64,000 bases of DNA from Glycomyces terrestris (lineage in GTDB: Bacteria > Actinomycetota > Actinomycetes > Mycobacteriales > Micromonosporaceae), in contig NZ_RSEB01000002.1 of the NCBI RefSeq assembly GCF_003933745.1, positions 682,001 to 746,000 on the forward strand. Reading direction: 5' to 3'. Positions 1 to 6,711 of this stretch are shown one piece after another. How positions within the stretch are numbered: position 1 is the first letter of the stretch; every line of letters starts with the position of its first letter. Under the pieces are notes generated by a model. That model saw only the letters and a program-made list of their open reading frames with translations, made no database searches and had not been told where the DNA came from. Both the position numbers and the translations under genes were made by a program.

Positions 1-260
1 AAGGGGCCCAGTCGAATCCGCGGACCGAGCGGTACGCGGCCTGGACCGAGGTGGCCGACATCCGGGCCGAGCGCCGCGCCGGGCGGACCGTCCCGGTGGT
101 GTACCTGAGCGACCCGGCCCAGAAGCCGTGGCGGCTGCGCGCGCCCTACTCGGGCCGCGCGCTCTCGGCCGACGACGAACTCGACGAGAAGATCTTCGTC
201 ATGCGCAGCCTCTGGGAGGGGTACCGCCGCGGCCTCTCCCCGCGCCGCGAGCACGCCTGA
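1..260 (+). CDS. C-terminal end of an unidentified protein (partial)
   Basis: The reading frame is open from the left edge of the window (first whole codon at base 3) to a TGA at 258-260, giving at least 85 residues. A GTG at 51 could be a start but the frame continues upstream of it, so the gene most likely begins outside the window. The peptide is soluble and rich in Arg, Ala and Glu, with motifs VPVVYLSD and DELDEKIFVMRSLWEGYRRG. I do not recognise the family. Codon use matches the neighbours, so it looks like a real gene end and not noise. Confidence 0.55.
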   Translation, partial: GAQSNPRTERYAAWTEVADIRAERRAGRTVPVVYLSDPAQKPWRLRAPYSGRALSADDELDEKIFVMRSLWEGYRRGLSPRREHA

Positions 261-277
261 CGGCATCGTGGAGCTCG

Positions 278-403
278 CGGGTCCGGCTCATGCGCAAGGC
301 CGGCGTCAACCTCGTGAGCGTCAACATCTTCGCTTGGGCCAGTGTGCATCCGGGCTCCGGCGAACGGGACTTCGAGCGGCTCGACGCCGTCATCGTCGGC
401 GCT
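278..403 (+). pseudogene. Remnant of a GH42 beta-galactosidase N-terminus
   Basis: About 42 codons just after the upstream stop read LMRKAGVNLVSVNIFAWAS, then a short gap, then ERDFERLD. This resembles the first strand-helix unit of GH42 beta-galactosidases, whose N-terminus usually reads roughly (A/E)DxxLMREAGVNLVSVGxFSWA....DFxWLD. No start codon with a ribosome site precedes it, and after about base 404 the similarity stops and the convergent gene at 427-954 begins. No catalytic residues remain. I read it as a relic left by deletion of a larger galactosidase gene. The family assignment is from memory of the motif. Confidence 0.5.
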
Positions 404-426
404 CGCCCCGGGAGGGACCGCCGTCC

Positions 427-954
427 TCAGAGAATGAGCTGCGGCGCGTACGCGATCGCGATGAACCGAGCCGACCGCCCGATCAGGCAGGCGATGACGA
501 AGACCGGCGTGCGGACCTTCGTGCCCGCGATGTAGATGCTGGTCGCCAGCAGCGGCGGCAGCCCCGCGAACGCGCTCAGGAACAGGATCGGCAGCGTCAG
601 CGCCGGCCGCTCCAGGAGCTCCGTCAGCTTCGCCGCGGCCCGGCGCAGCGGCCGGCCCAGCGCCCTGATCTGCCGCACCACCGGGCCCGGCGGCCGGCCC
701 GGGGTCCGCCGGCTCCGGTGCTCCGACAGCCGGTGGACCCACCGCTTCACCCGCTCGGAGTGGAACACCCCGCGCGCCCCGAGGAAGATCAGCGTCTTCC
801 CGATCGTCTGCCCCACGGCCGCGGTGAGCCCGAGCCCGATCGCGCTGTGGTCCGTCACGGCCGCAAGCGTCACCAGGTACGGCTCGATCGGCGTCACCGG
901 CACGAACGCCGACCACAGCGCCGTCAGGAAGGTCGACACGTACGCCGCGATCAC
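427..954 (-). CDS. Small integral membrane protein, VTT/YqaA-like
   Basis: The protein has 175 residues and probably starts at GTG 954. It has hydrophobic segments at about residues 7-32 and 37-60, a basic cytoplasmic stretch (about 65-110, rich in Arg and Pro), then hydrophobic segments at about 117-140 and 145-170. The pattern VGQTIGKTLIFLGARG, followed later by a glycine-rich hairpin and GRSARF, resembles VTT (SNARE-associated, DedA/YqaA-type) membrane proteins, but the match is loose. It stands alone, minus strand, next to the GH42 relic. Transport or lipid scrambling is known for relatives; no substrate can be inferred here. Confidence 0.6.
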   Translation of the reverse strand: MIAAYVSTFLTALWSAFVPVTPIEPYLVTLAAVTDHSAIGLGLTAAVGQTIGKTLIFLGARGVFHSERVKRWVHRLSEHRSRRTPGRPPGPVVRQIRALGRPLRRAAAKLTELLERPALTLPILFLSAFAGLPPLLATSIYIAGTKVRTPVFVIACLIGRSARFIAIAYAPQLIL

Positions 955-1169
955 GTCCGCGCCGCCCGCCCCGGCCCCGCGGCCGCGCCGCGAGCAGCAG
1001 GCCGCTCGATCATGCCAAGTCCGAATTCATCCGAGGGGTCGCAGCCGTCCGCTGCCGTACAAACCCTAACCCCCCGCCGCAAACCCCCGTCCACCAACGA
1101 TTCACGCGAGGACACCATTCGGGTGCCCTCCGAAGGCGACGGCCGCGGCGGCTCGCCGCGGCCGCCCGC

Positions 1170-1676
1170 TCAGAGCACCGTGCAACCCTCCGCCGCGGGC
1201 CTTCTGCTCCGGTAGAGCTCGACGTGCGCCAGGTCCGCGCGGTCCTTCGGCCGGTCGAGGTACCGCTTGTAGGCGATCACCTCGGAGACGGGCAGGTACT
1301 TCAGGCCGTCGATGACGTCCGCGTTCGCGAGCAGCCGCTCGGTGTCGCTGTCGGGGAGCAGCCAGGACTGGCAGACCTCCAGGAGGCCGCCGTAGAGGCA
1401 CGCGATCTTGTCGCCGTTGTAGTCGCTCGTCCGCAGGGGCGCGTTCCCGAACACGACCGCGTGCTCGAACGCGAGCTCCATCGCCCGCTCCCACGTCGTG
1501 CTCCCGGGCCGCACGAGCAGGTCCAGATCGGAGAGCTGGTGCGTGATGCCCCCCGCCCACAGGCGGGCGCTTCCGGCGATCAGGAAGTCCTCCGGGTCGA
1601 AGTCCGCCGGAAGATGCTGCCGCAGCAGCTCGACCAGCTTAAAACCGTTGAATCTGGTCGTTCGCGTTCGTGTCAC
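1170..1676 (-). CDS. Orphan nucleotidyltransferase-fold protein
   Basis: The protein has 168 residues. Residues about 33-56 carry the nucleotidyltransferase signature GS-x(n)-DxD (AGSARLWAGG followed by SDLDLLV), and the tail contains RPKDRADLAHV, a K-D-x-x-D-L pattern common at the end of small NTase proteins of the AbiEii/DUF2204 type. No second domain is present, so the acceptor is unknown: a nucleotide could be moved onto a protein, an RNA or a small molecule. It is the third gene of a minus-strand operon behind a Crp-type regulator and a one-TM protein, overlapping the latter by 38 bases. That overlap leaves the exact start uncertain; a later in-frame start is possible. Confidence 0.7.
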   Translation of the reverse strand: MTRTRTTRFNGFKLVELLRQHLPADFDPEDFLIAGSARLWAGGITHQLSDLDLLVRPGSTTWERAMELAFEHAVVFGNAPLRTSDYNGDKIACLYGGLLEVCQSWLLPDSDTERLLANADVIDGLKYLPVSEVIAYKRYLDRPKDRADLAHVELYRSRRPAAEGCTVL

Positions 1677-1875
1677 CTGTCGGCTGTCCCTGTTCTATGG
1701 CCGGTTCCCGCGACTGCTCCGGGACGGCACGGCGATGCTCGTCCGTCACGATCTTCATCCGCTCGGTCTCGTTCTGGTAGCGGTACGCGCGGTACAGCAG
1801 CCACGCCTGGGTCGTCATCGCGACCGCCGAGATGACCGAAACGGCTGCGGAGAGATACGGATCGAGGCTTGTCAT
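1639..1875 (-). CDS. Small single-span membrane protein
   Basis: The 78-residue protein has one hydrophobic helix at about residues 8-29 and a charged, Gln- and Glu-rich cytoplasmic tail with no recognisable domain. Its ATG (1873-1875) overlaps the TGA of the Crp-type gene in an ATGA, which is good evidence that it is translated by coupling. Its 3' end overlaps the nucleotidyltransferase gene. Function is unknown. Its place between a cyclic-nucleotide sensor and a nucleotidyltransferase suggests it may anchor or partner one of them; this is inference only. Confidence 0.6.
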   Translation of the reverse strand: MTSLDPYLSAAVSVISAVAMTTQAWLLYRAYRYQNETERMKIVTDEHRRAVPEQSREPAIEQGQPTGDTNANDQIQRF

Positions 1876-2573
1876 CGTGGATCACGCGCGTGTCCTGTTA
1901 AAAGCGCGTGATCGACGCGCTGGGCGATGGCCTCGATCGGTTCGAGGTCGTGGACGGTGATGCGGCCCCGGCCGATGGTGACGACCCCGCTTTCCTTGAG
2001 CGGCCGCAGGATCGCTGAGACCGACTCCCTGGAGATGCCCGACAGCGATGCCAGGTCGCGCTGGTTGAAACCGGTCAGGCGCAGGCCGTCGTCGCCCTCC
2101 TCGCCGATGCCGGAGCGCACGATCTCCAGGATCGCGCGGGCGAGCTGCTGCTCGGCGTTGATGATCGACTTGACGCGGACGCCGAGTTCCTGCACCCGCT
2201 CGCCGAGCTGGCGCATCATCGCCGCGGCCAGACGCGCGTCGTTGGCGACGAGCTTCAAGAAGGTGTCCGCCGGGACGAAGAGCGCCGTCATGTCGGTCAG
2301 CGCGACCATGTCGGCCGACCGGGGCTTCGACGTCAAGGCCGCGAGCTCCCCGATGAAGCGCCCCGGCGCATGGATGCCGAGGATGCAGTCCGGGTTGCGC
2401 TGCACGGACTTGACGTAGCCGTCGATCAGGTACAGCACGAAGTCCGAATGGTCGCCGTTGAGGACCAGCAGCGAGCCCTTCGGGTATGAGACCCGGTGCA
2501 CTCCGGAGCCGAGAGTGTCGTACTCCGCCTCCGTGAGTAGCGGCTCCCGCGCATGATCTGTTGACCACTTCAT
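1872..2573 (-). CDS. Crp/Fnr-family cyclic-nucleotide-binding transcriptional regulator
   Basis: The protein has 233 residues starting at ATG 2573. An N-terminal cNMP-binding beta-barrel (about residues 15-125) contains the phosphate-binding cassette GELAALTSKPRSADMVA, with the Glu, Arg and Ser that contact the cyclic phosphate in E. coli CRP. A long dimer helix follows (about 125-150), then a winged helix with recognition motif FNQRDLASLSGISRESVSAI (about 172-191). It is therefore predicted to sense cAMP or a similar cyclic nucleotide and bind DNA. It is the first gene of an operon with a one-TM protein and a nucleotidyltransferase. A short GTGT/ACAC inverted repeat directly upstream could be an autoregulatory site. 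Confidence 0.85.
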   Translation of the reverse strand: MKWSTDHAREPLLTEAEYDTLGSGVHRVSYPKGSLLVLNGDHSDFVLYLIDGYVKSVQRNPDCILGIHAPGRFIGELAALTSKPRSADMVALTDMTALFVPADTFLKLVANDARLAAAMMRQLGERVQELGVRVKSIINAEQQLARAILEIVRSGIGEEGDDGLRLTGFNQRDLASLSGISRESVSAILRPLKESGVVTIGRGRITVHDLEPIEAIAQRVDHALLTGHARDPR

Positions 2574-2581
2574 CTTGTTGA

Positions 2582-2597
2582 GTGTATTAGTCCACAC
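2582..2597. promoter_or_regulatory. GTGT-N8-ACAC inverted repeat ahead of the Crp-type gene
   Basis: The bases GTGTATTAGTCCACAC lie 9 nt upstream of the regulator ATG. The arms GTGT and ACAC resemble the outer half-sites of CRP operators (TGTGA-N6-TCACA), though the inner bases differ. Its position over the promoter or leader fits autorepression. Weak match, so only a candidate. Confidence 0.35.
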
Positions 2598-2677
2598 ATC
2601 AAGATCGCCGCATTGAAACGCCGCGTGTCGGAAACCCGACTGCGAAACGGATGCTGTTGGGGCGGAAGGGAAGCCGG

Positions 2678-3361
2678 TTACGAAGGGGTCTTCTCCGGCT
2701 CCTGGGTCCCCGCCGGAACCACGGGGTGTCGGAGGCCGGGGTGGTGCTTCGGGAGGCTTGCCTTCATGACCCAGCCGCTCGCGGCGAGGCACAGGACGAG
2801 CAGGGGCCAGGAGAGGAGGACCTGGGCCACGCCGCCGCCGATGACGGCGAGGTCGTCGCTGTCGGCGTTCCAGAACGGGGTCAGGACCGCCACGCGGAAG
2901 GCGTACATCGCCACCCAGATCCACGACGCGAGCGAATACGCGCGCAGCAGCGCCGGGTCGAGCCGCCACTGCGTGCGCTGGCCCAGGAGGCCGCCCACGA
3001 TGAGGCCGAGGAGCGGCCGGCGGAAGACGATGAAGCCCGCCCAGACCAGCGCGCTGGCCGCGTTCGAGACGATGCGGGGGAGCAGGATGTCCTGCGCCCG
3101 TCCTGTGTAGAGCACGATGAGCGCCGCCACCGCGACGCTGAGGAGGCCGAGGACCACCGCGCGCGGCCGCTGCCGCTGCGCGAGGCGCACCGCCGCGATC
3201 GCCGCCGCCGAGGCGAGCGATGCCGAGGCGGCCCAGGCGATCGACTCGCCGGTCGCGAGCCAGGTGAGGACGAACACCACAAGCGGGGCGGTGGCGTCGA
3301 AGGCACCGCGCCTGCCGCCTAGTAGGCTGACGAGCGTGTCTTGCCGCACAGTATCGGACAA
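2678..3361 (-). CDS. DUF3159 family membrane protein
   Basis: The protein has up to 227 residues and five or six hydrophobic helices (about 25-40, 45-60, 70-85, 95-122, 140-160, 180-200). The opening LLGGRRGAFDATAPLVVFVLTW and the internal RRPLLGLI...GQRTQWR layout fit the actinobacterial DUF3159 family, whose function is unknown. The first possible start is TTG 3361; a GTG five codons further in (VRQDTL) is equally plausible. A good DtxR/IdeR-type box lies about 30 nt upstream, so iron control is possible here or for the divergent gene. Confidence 0.75.
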   Translation of the reverse strand: MSDTVRQDTLVSLLGGRRGAFDATAPLVVFVLTWLATGESIAWAASASLASAAAIAAVRLAQRQRPRAVVLGLLSVAVAALIVLYTGRAQDILLPRIVSNAASALVWAGFIVFRRPLLGLIVGGLLGQRTQWRLDPALLRAYSLASWIWVAMYAFRVAVLTPFWNADSDDLAVIGGGVAQVLLSWPLLVLCLAASGWVMKASLPKHHPGLRHPVVPAGTQEPEKTPS

Positions 3362-3391
3362 CTCCCGACCCTCACCTCTCGACCCGGTATC

Positions 3392-3410
3392 TCAGGCAAG
3401 GCTACCCTAA
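3392..3410. promoter_or_regulatory. Putative DtxR/IdeR (DmdR) iron box
   Basis: TCAGGCAAGGCTACCCTAA matches the consensus TTAGGTTAGGCTAACCTAA at 15 of 19 positions. It lies in the divergent region between the DUF3159 gene (minus) and the uncharacterised gene at 3475 (plus), so Fe(II)-loaded repressor could control either. Confidence 0.6.
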
Positions 3411-3474
3411 CCGCAGTGGCCGGCCGGGTTTCAGCCCCGCGGCCTCGACTACGGACGGATTGGCACGGTACCGG

Positions 3475-4485
3475 ATGCTCGGCACACATCGGATCAGCGA
3501 ATCGCAGCTCGTCGACCTGCTCCGCCGGGCCAGAAAAACCGACTTCGGACGCTGGAACAAGGCCGACCTCACCCGCGCCATGACCGACCTCGGCTGGCAG
3601 GTCCGCTCCGCCGAAGTCGACATCGGCATGTGGCGCGCCGAGACCGGCTACGACACCGGCAACGCCATCGCCGACTCCGTCCCGCCCCAGACCCCCGTCT
3701 CCGGCCGCGCCGACTTCTACTCCATCGAGGTCATGGTCCTCCGCTCCGCCGAACGCGGCCGCCAGGGCGAGAACCACCGCACCCTCATCTTCCGCGAAGT
3801 CCTGCGCACCATGATGGCCGAACTCGGCGCCCCCGAGATCCGCGGCGGCGACGGCGGCCCCTGGATCCGCTGGTACCGCGACGGCCTCATCTTCGAACTC
3901 CACCTGCGGCGCTTCCACGGCGGCGTCACCCTGCGCCTGCTCTCCCCGGAGCTGTTCGAGCAGCTCGAAGCCCACGCCATCGGCAAGGGCGACATCTCCG
4001 GCTGGTCCGCCTACGCCCGCTCCGGCCCCCGGCCCCCCGAACCCGCCTGCCACGACATGGGCGAGTTCACCGAGCGCCTCAGCTCCCTCCTCCAGGACAT
4101 GGCCGCCGACGTCCCCGTCGTCGACACCTCCGGCACCGTCCTCCTGCGCACCGGCGACTGGTCCGCCCGGTACGTCGCCGCCTTCGTCGACGACGGCCTC
4201 CGCGTCGAGGCCAGCGCCGCCGTCAGCGGCTCCTGGCGCGCCGGCCTCTCGAACCTCCCGAGCATGGGCTTCCGCGCCCCCAGCGGCTCCCAGCCCAACT
4301 GGTCGCGCACCTTCAACTCCACCGACCGCACCGCCACCAACCAGGCCGCCCACATGATGGTCGACGCCCTGCGCGCCTTCGGCATCCAGGACCTCTTCGA
4401 CATCGTCTACGACGGCTTCACCGCCGACGGCGAGCGCATGTACCTCCCCGTCCTCGGCATCGGCAACGGCGAGAACCCCTACTGA
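3475..4485 (+). CDS. Uncharacterised soluble protein
   Basis: The protein has 336 residues from ATG 3475; an in-frame TTG at 3460 would add five. No membrane span or signal peptide is visible. It seems to have two alpha/beta halves (about 1-180 and 200-336). The first has a Trp-rich segment (WIRWYRDGLIFELHLRR), and the second ends in a conserved-looking stretch GIQDLFDIVYDGFT. I do not recognise the family. Codon use is strongly C-ending like the next gene. It may be iron-regulated because of the box at 3392-3410. The following threonine aldolase gene starts 40 nt downstream on the same strand. Confidence 0.65.
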   Translation: MLGTHRISESQLVDLLRRARKTDFGRWNKADLTRAMTDLGWQVRSAEVDIGMWRAETGYDTGNAIADSVPPQTPVSGRADFYSIEVMVLRSAERGRQGENHRTLIFREVLRTMMAELGAPEIRGGDGGPWIRWYRDGLIFELHLRRFHGGVTLRLLSPELFEQLEAHAIGKGDISGWSAYARSGPRPPEPACHDMGEFTERLSSLLQDMAADVPVVDTSGTVLLRTGDWSARYVAAFVDDGLRVEASAAVSGSWRAGLSNLPSMGFRAPSGSQPNWSRTFNSTDRTATNQAAHMMVDALRAFGIQDLFDIVYDGFTADGERMYLPVLGIGNGENPY

Positions 4486-4525
4486 CCACGGCGGCCGCTC
4501 CTAGCCGCGCGGCTAGAATCGGACC

Positions 4526-5539
4526 ATGATCGTCGACCTCCGCTCCGACACCGTGACCCGCCCGACCCCGGGCATGCTCGAAGCCATGATGCGCGCCGAC
4601 GTCGGCGACGACGTCTACGGCGAGGACCCCGAAGTCAACGCCCTCGAAGCCGAGGCCGCCGCCCTGTTCGGCAAGGACGCCGCCGTCTTCACCCCCACCG
4701 GCTCCATGGCCAACCAGATCGGCCTCCAGCTCCTCGTCCGCCCCGGCGAGGAACTCCTCTGCGACGTCAAGGCCCACGTCGTCAACTTCGAGATGGGCGC
4801 CGCCGCCGCGCTCGGCGGCATCTCCACCCGCACCTGGGCCGGCCCGAACGGCCGCCTCGACACCGGCCTCGTCGAACCCCTGATCAACCGCCCCAACCCC
4901 TACGTCACCGTCACCCGCGCCATCGCCGTCGAGAACACCCACAACATCGGCGGCGGCACCGTCCAGCCCCTCGCCGAGCTCCGCCGCCTGCGCGACCTCG
5001 CCGACGCCTACGGCCTCGGCCTCCACCTCGACGGCGCCCGCATCTGGAACGCCCACGCCGCCACCGGCACCCCCTTCGCCGAGTACGGCCGCCTCTTCGA
5101 CACCGTCTCCGTCTGCCTCTCCAAGGGCCTCGGCGCCCCCGTCGGCTCCCTCCTCATCACCGACGCCGAGCGCGCCCAGCGCGCCCGCGTCATCCGCAAG
5201 CGCCTCGGCGGCGGCATGCGCCAGGCCGGCTTCCTCGCCGCGGCCGGACGGTACGCGCTGGCGCACCACATCGACCGCCTGGGGGAGGACCACGCCCGCG
5301 CGCGGCACCTGGCGCGCTCGCTGGAGCCGTTCGGGATCTGCGACCCGGCGCAGGTGGAGACCAACATCGTGCTCGTGCGCATCCCCGAGATCGCGCAGGT
5401 CGCGGCGGCCGCCGCGGACCAGGGCGTGAAGATCTCGGTCCTCGGCGCCGACTGGGGCCGGATGCTCACCCACCTCGACGTGGACGACGCCGGGATCGAG
5501 CACGCGGTGAAGGTCCTGGGCACGCTGCTCGGGAAGTGA
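4526..5539 (+). CDS. ltaE: Low-specificity L-threonine aldolase
   Basis: The 337-residue PLP enzyme cleaves L-threonine (or allo-threonine) to glycine and acetaldehyde. The N-terminus IVDLRSDTVTRPTPGM and the following DDVYGEDPEVN are the family hallmark. The PLP-binding lysine is K200 in CLSKGLGAPVGS, and the HLDGARIWNA segment carries the Asp that contacts the cofactor nitrogen. Length and motif order are normal for the family. The start ATG 4526 is directly at the conserved N-terminus. Codon style changes sharply near base 5240, from almost only C-ending codons to a mix of G- and C-ending codons (CTG, GCG, GGG). Confidence 0.93.
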   Translation: MIVDLRSDTVTRPTPGMLEAMMRADVGDDVYGEDPEVNALEAEAAALFGKDAAVFTPTGSMANQIGLQLLVRPGEELLCDVKAHVVNFEMGAAAALGGISTRTWAGPNGRLDTGLVEPLINRPNPYVTVTRAIAVENTHNIGGGTVQPLAELRRLRDLADAYGLGLHLDGARIWNAHAATGTPFAEYGRLFDTVSVCLSKGLGAPVGSLLITDAERAQRARVIRKRLGGGMRQAGFLAAAGRYALAHHIDRLGEDHARARHLARSLEPFGICDPAQVETNIVLVRIPEIAQVAAAAADQGVKISVLGADWGRMLTHLDVDDAGIEHAVKVLGTLLGK

Positions 5540-5574
5540 CCGAAGCGACGGTTGCCGATCGGCCCTCCGATCAA

Positions 5575-5613
5575 GTAGGTTAGGCATGCCTTTATTAGTC
5601 CTGCCTAACCTGC
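5575..5613. promoter_or_regulatory. Tandem DtxR/IdeR-type iron boxes ahead of bfd
   Basis: Two adjacent sites match the 19-bp iron-box consensus: 5575-5593 (GTAGGTTAGGCATGCCTTT, about 12 of 19) and 5595-5613 (TTAGTCCTGCCTAACCTGC, 13 of 19). Each keeps one perfect half (TAGGTTAG and GCCTAACCT). They lie just upstream of the GTG of bfd, so iron-dependent control of bfd is likely. Confidence 0.6.
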
Positions 5614-5626
5614 CGGAGGTCGGTGC

Positions 5627-5812
5627 GTGTACGCCTGCATCTGCCACGCGGTCCACGAGAACGAGGTCCGCGCCTGCATCAGCGCGGGCGCGCACACCGA
5701 AGAGGCCATCGGCGAGGCGTGCGACGCCGGCACCAGCTGCGGCACCTGCCATGAGCGCCTGGTCGACATGATCGAGAGCTACTTCACGGACTCGGTCCCG
5801 GCCGCCGCCTGA
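5627..5812 (+). CDS. bfd: Bacterioferritin-associated ferredoxin (Bfd-like [2Fe-2S] protein)
   Basis: The 61-residue protein starts at GTG 5627. Four cysteines, C4 and C6 (ACICH) and C38 and C41 (TSCGTC), form the [2Fe-2S] site of the BFD family. In well-studied species Bfd docks on bacterioferritin and donates the electron that reduces the stored iron so it can leave. The bacterioferritin gene follows 160 nt downstream on the same strand, and both promoters carry iron boxes, so the two are probably co-regulated by a DtxR/IdeR protein. Length is normal for the family. Confidence 0.9.
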   Translation: MYACICHAVHENEVRACISAGAHTEEAIGEACDAGTSCGTCHERLVDMIESYFTDSVPAAA

Positions 5813-5858
5813 TCCTCCCGCCGTTTCGGATTTTCCCGTCCCTTTAGGATGCGCTCCG

Positions 5859-5877
5859 TTAGGATAGGTTGTCCTAT
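5859..5877. promoter_or_regulatory. Putative iron box ahead of bacterioferritin
   Basis: TTAGGATAGGTTGTCCTAT matches the DtxR/IdeR consensus at about 13 of 19 positions and contains the symmetrical core ATAGG-TTGT-CCTAT. A second TTAGGAT half-site lies at 5843-5849. In mycobacteria IdeR activates bfrA, so activation when iron is plentiful is possible; that is by analogy. Confidence 0.55.
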
Positions 5878-5974
5878 TTTAGGTATTCCTGGCTGGATAT
5901 CGTCCCCGTTCTCGTCCTAGTCTGGGGTCGACCGGTCACCGGACCGGCGACTGCACGACCGGGAAGGACCACCC

Positions 5975-6457
5975 ATGCAGGGCGACAAGCAGGTCATCGA
6001 ATTCCTCAACGAGCAGCTGACCGCGGAGCTGACCGCGATCAACCAGTACTTCCTGCACTACAAGCTCCAGGAGAACTGGGGCTACGTGAAGCTGGCGAAG
6101 TACACCCGCGCCGAGTCGATGGACGAGATGCGCCACGCCGAGATCCTGACCGACCGCATCCTCTTCCTCGACGGCATGCCCAACTACCAGCGGCTGTTCC
6201 CGCTGCGCATCGGCACCTCCGTCAAGGAGATCTTCGAGTGCGACCGCCAGATCGAGGTCGAGGCGATCGACCGCCTCAAGCGCGGCATCGAGCACATGGA
6301 GTCGGTCAAGGACTACGTCTCGCGGGACCTCTTCGAGTCGATCCTCAAGGACGAGGAGCACCACATCGACTACCTGGACACCCAGCTCGAGCTCATCGAG
6401 AAGATCGGCGAGGCGCTGTACATCCAGTCCCTCATCGAGCAGCCCGAAGAGGCGTGA
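5975..6457 (+). CDS. bfr: Bacterioferritin
   Basis: The 160-residue protein is a 24-mer iron-storage subunit. The ferroxidase ligands are in their usual places: E18, E51, H54, E94, E127 and H130. The heme-ligating methionine M52 is present, so this is a heme-type bacterioferritin, not a plain ferritin. It oxidises Fe(II) and stores Fe(III) in the shell. The gene follows bfd, has an iron box about 100 nt upstream, and ends before a strong hairpin terminator. Start ATG 5975 gives exactly the conserved N-terminus (MQGDKQVIEFLNEQL). Confidence 0.96.
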   Translation: MQGDKQVIEFLNEQLTAELTAINQYFLHYKLQENWGYVKLAKYTRAESMDEMRHAEILTDRILFLDGMPNYQRLFPLRIGTSVKEIFECDRQIEVEAIDRLKRGIEHMESVKDYVSRDLFESILKDEEHHIDYLDTQLELIEKIGEALYIQSLIEQPEEA

Positions 6458-6485
6458 CGCGCAGCGGCGCGACCCGAAGCGCCTG

Positions 6486-6513
6486 GAGGGGGCCGGCGAA
6501 AGCCGGCCCCCTC
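6486..6513 (+). terminator. Rho-independent terminator after bfr
   Basis: A perfect 12-bp stem (GAGGGGGCCGGC / GCCGGCCCCCTC) with a GAAA tetraloop is followed by CTCTTCTT. Confidence 0.8.
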
Positions 6514-6564
6514 TCTTCTTGCGGCAGAGCCCCTCACATCTCCGCCACAGTGGTGGTCGCCGCC

Positions 6565-6594
6565 TTGACAGCGCCGACGAGAGGATCGTAACAT
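6565..6594 (+). promoter_or_regulatory. Promoter of the first xylanase
   Basis: TTGACA (6565-6570) and TAACAT (6589-6594) are separated by 18 bp, a good match to a vegetative actinomycete promoter. Transcription would start near 6601, just before the operator-like palindromes. Confidence 0.5.
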
Positions 6595-6609
6595 ATCAAT
6601 ACTTTGAAT

Positions 6610-6646
6610 GAAAGTTTCCGAGAGTTTCGGAATCCGTTCGAAGCGC
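6610..6646. promoter_or_regulatory. Clustered operator-like palindromes in the xylanase leader
   Basis: Three sites sit just downstream of the predicted start of transcription: GAAAGTTTC at 6610-6618 (perfect around its centre), TCCGA-GAGTT-TCGGA at 6617-6631, and TCGAAGCGC at 6638-6646, which equals the left nine bases of the perfect palindrome found twice before the GH3 gene at 62 kb. GAAA/TTTC-type palindromes are typical of repressors controlling actinomycete xylanase genes. Confidence 0.5.
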
Positions 6647-6711
6647 CGGCCGCGGTCCGCCACCCCCGACTCCCCGGCCGCGGCGTCCCCTCACCTCGCA
6701 AAGGAGCGTCC

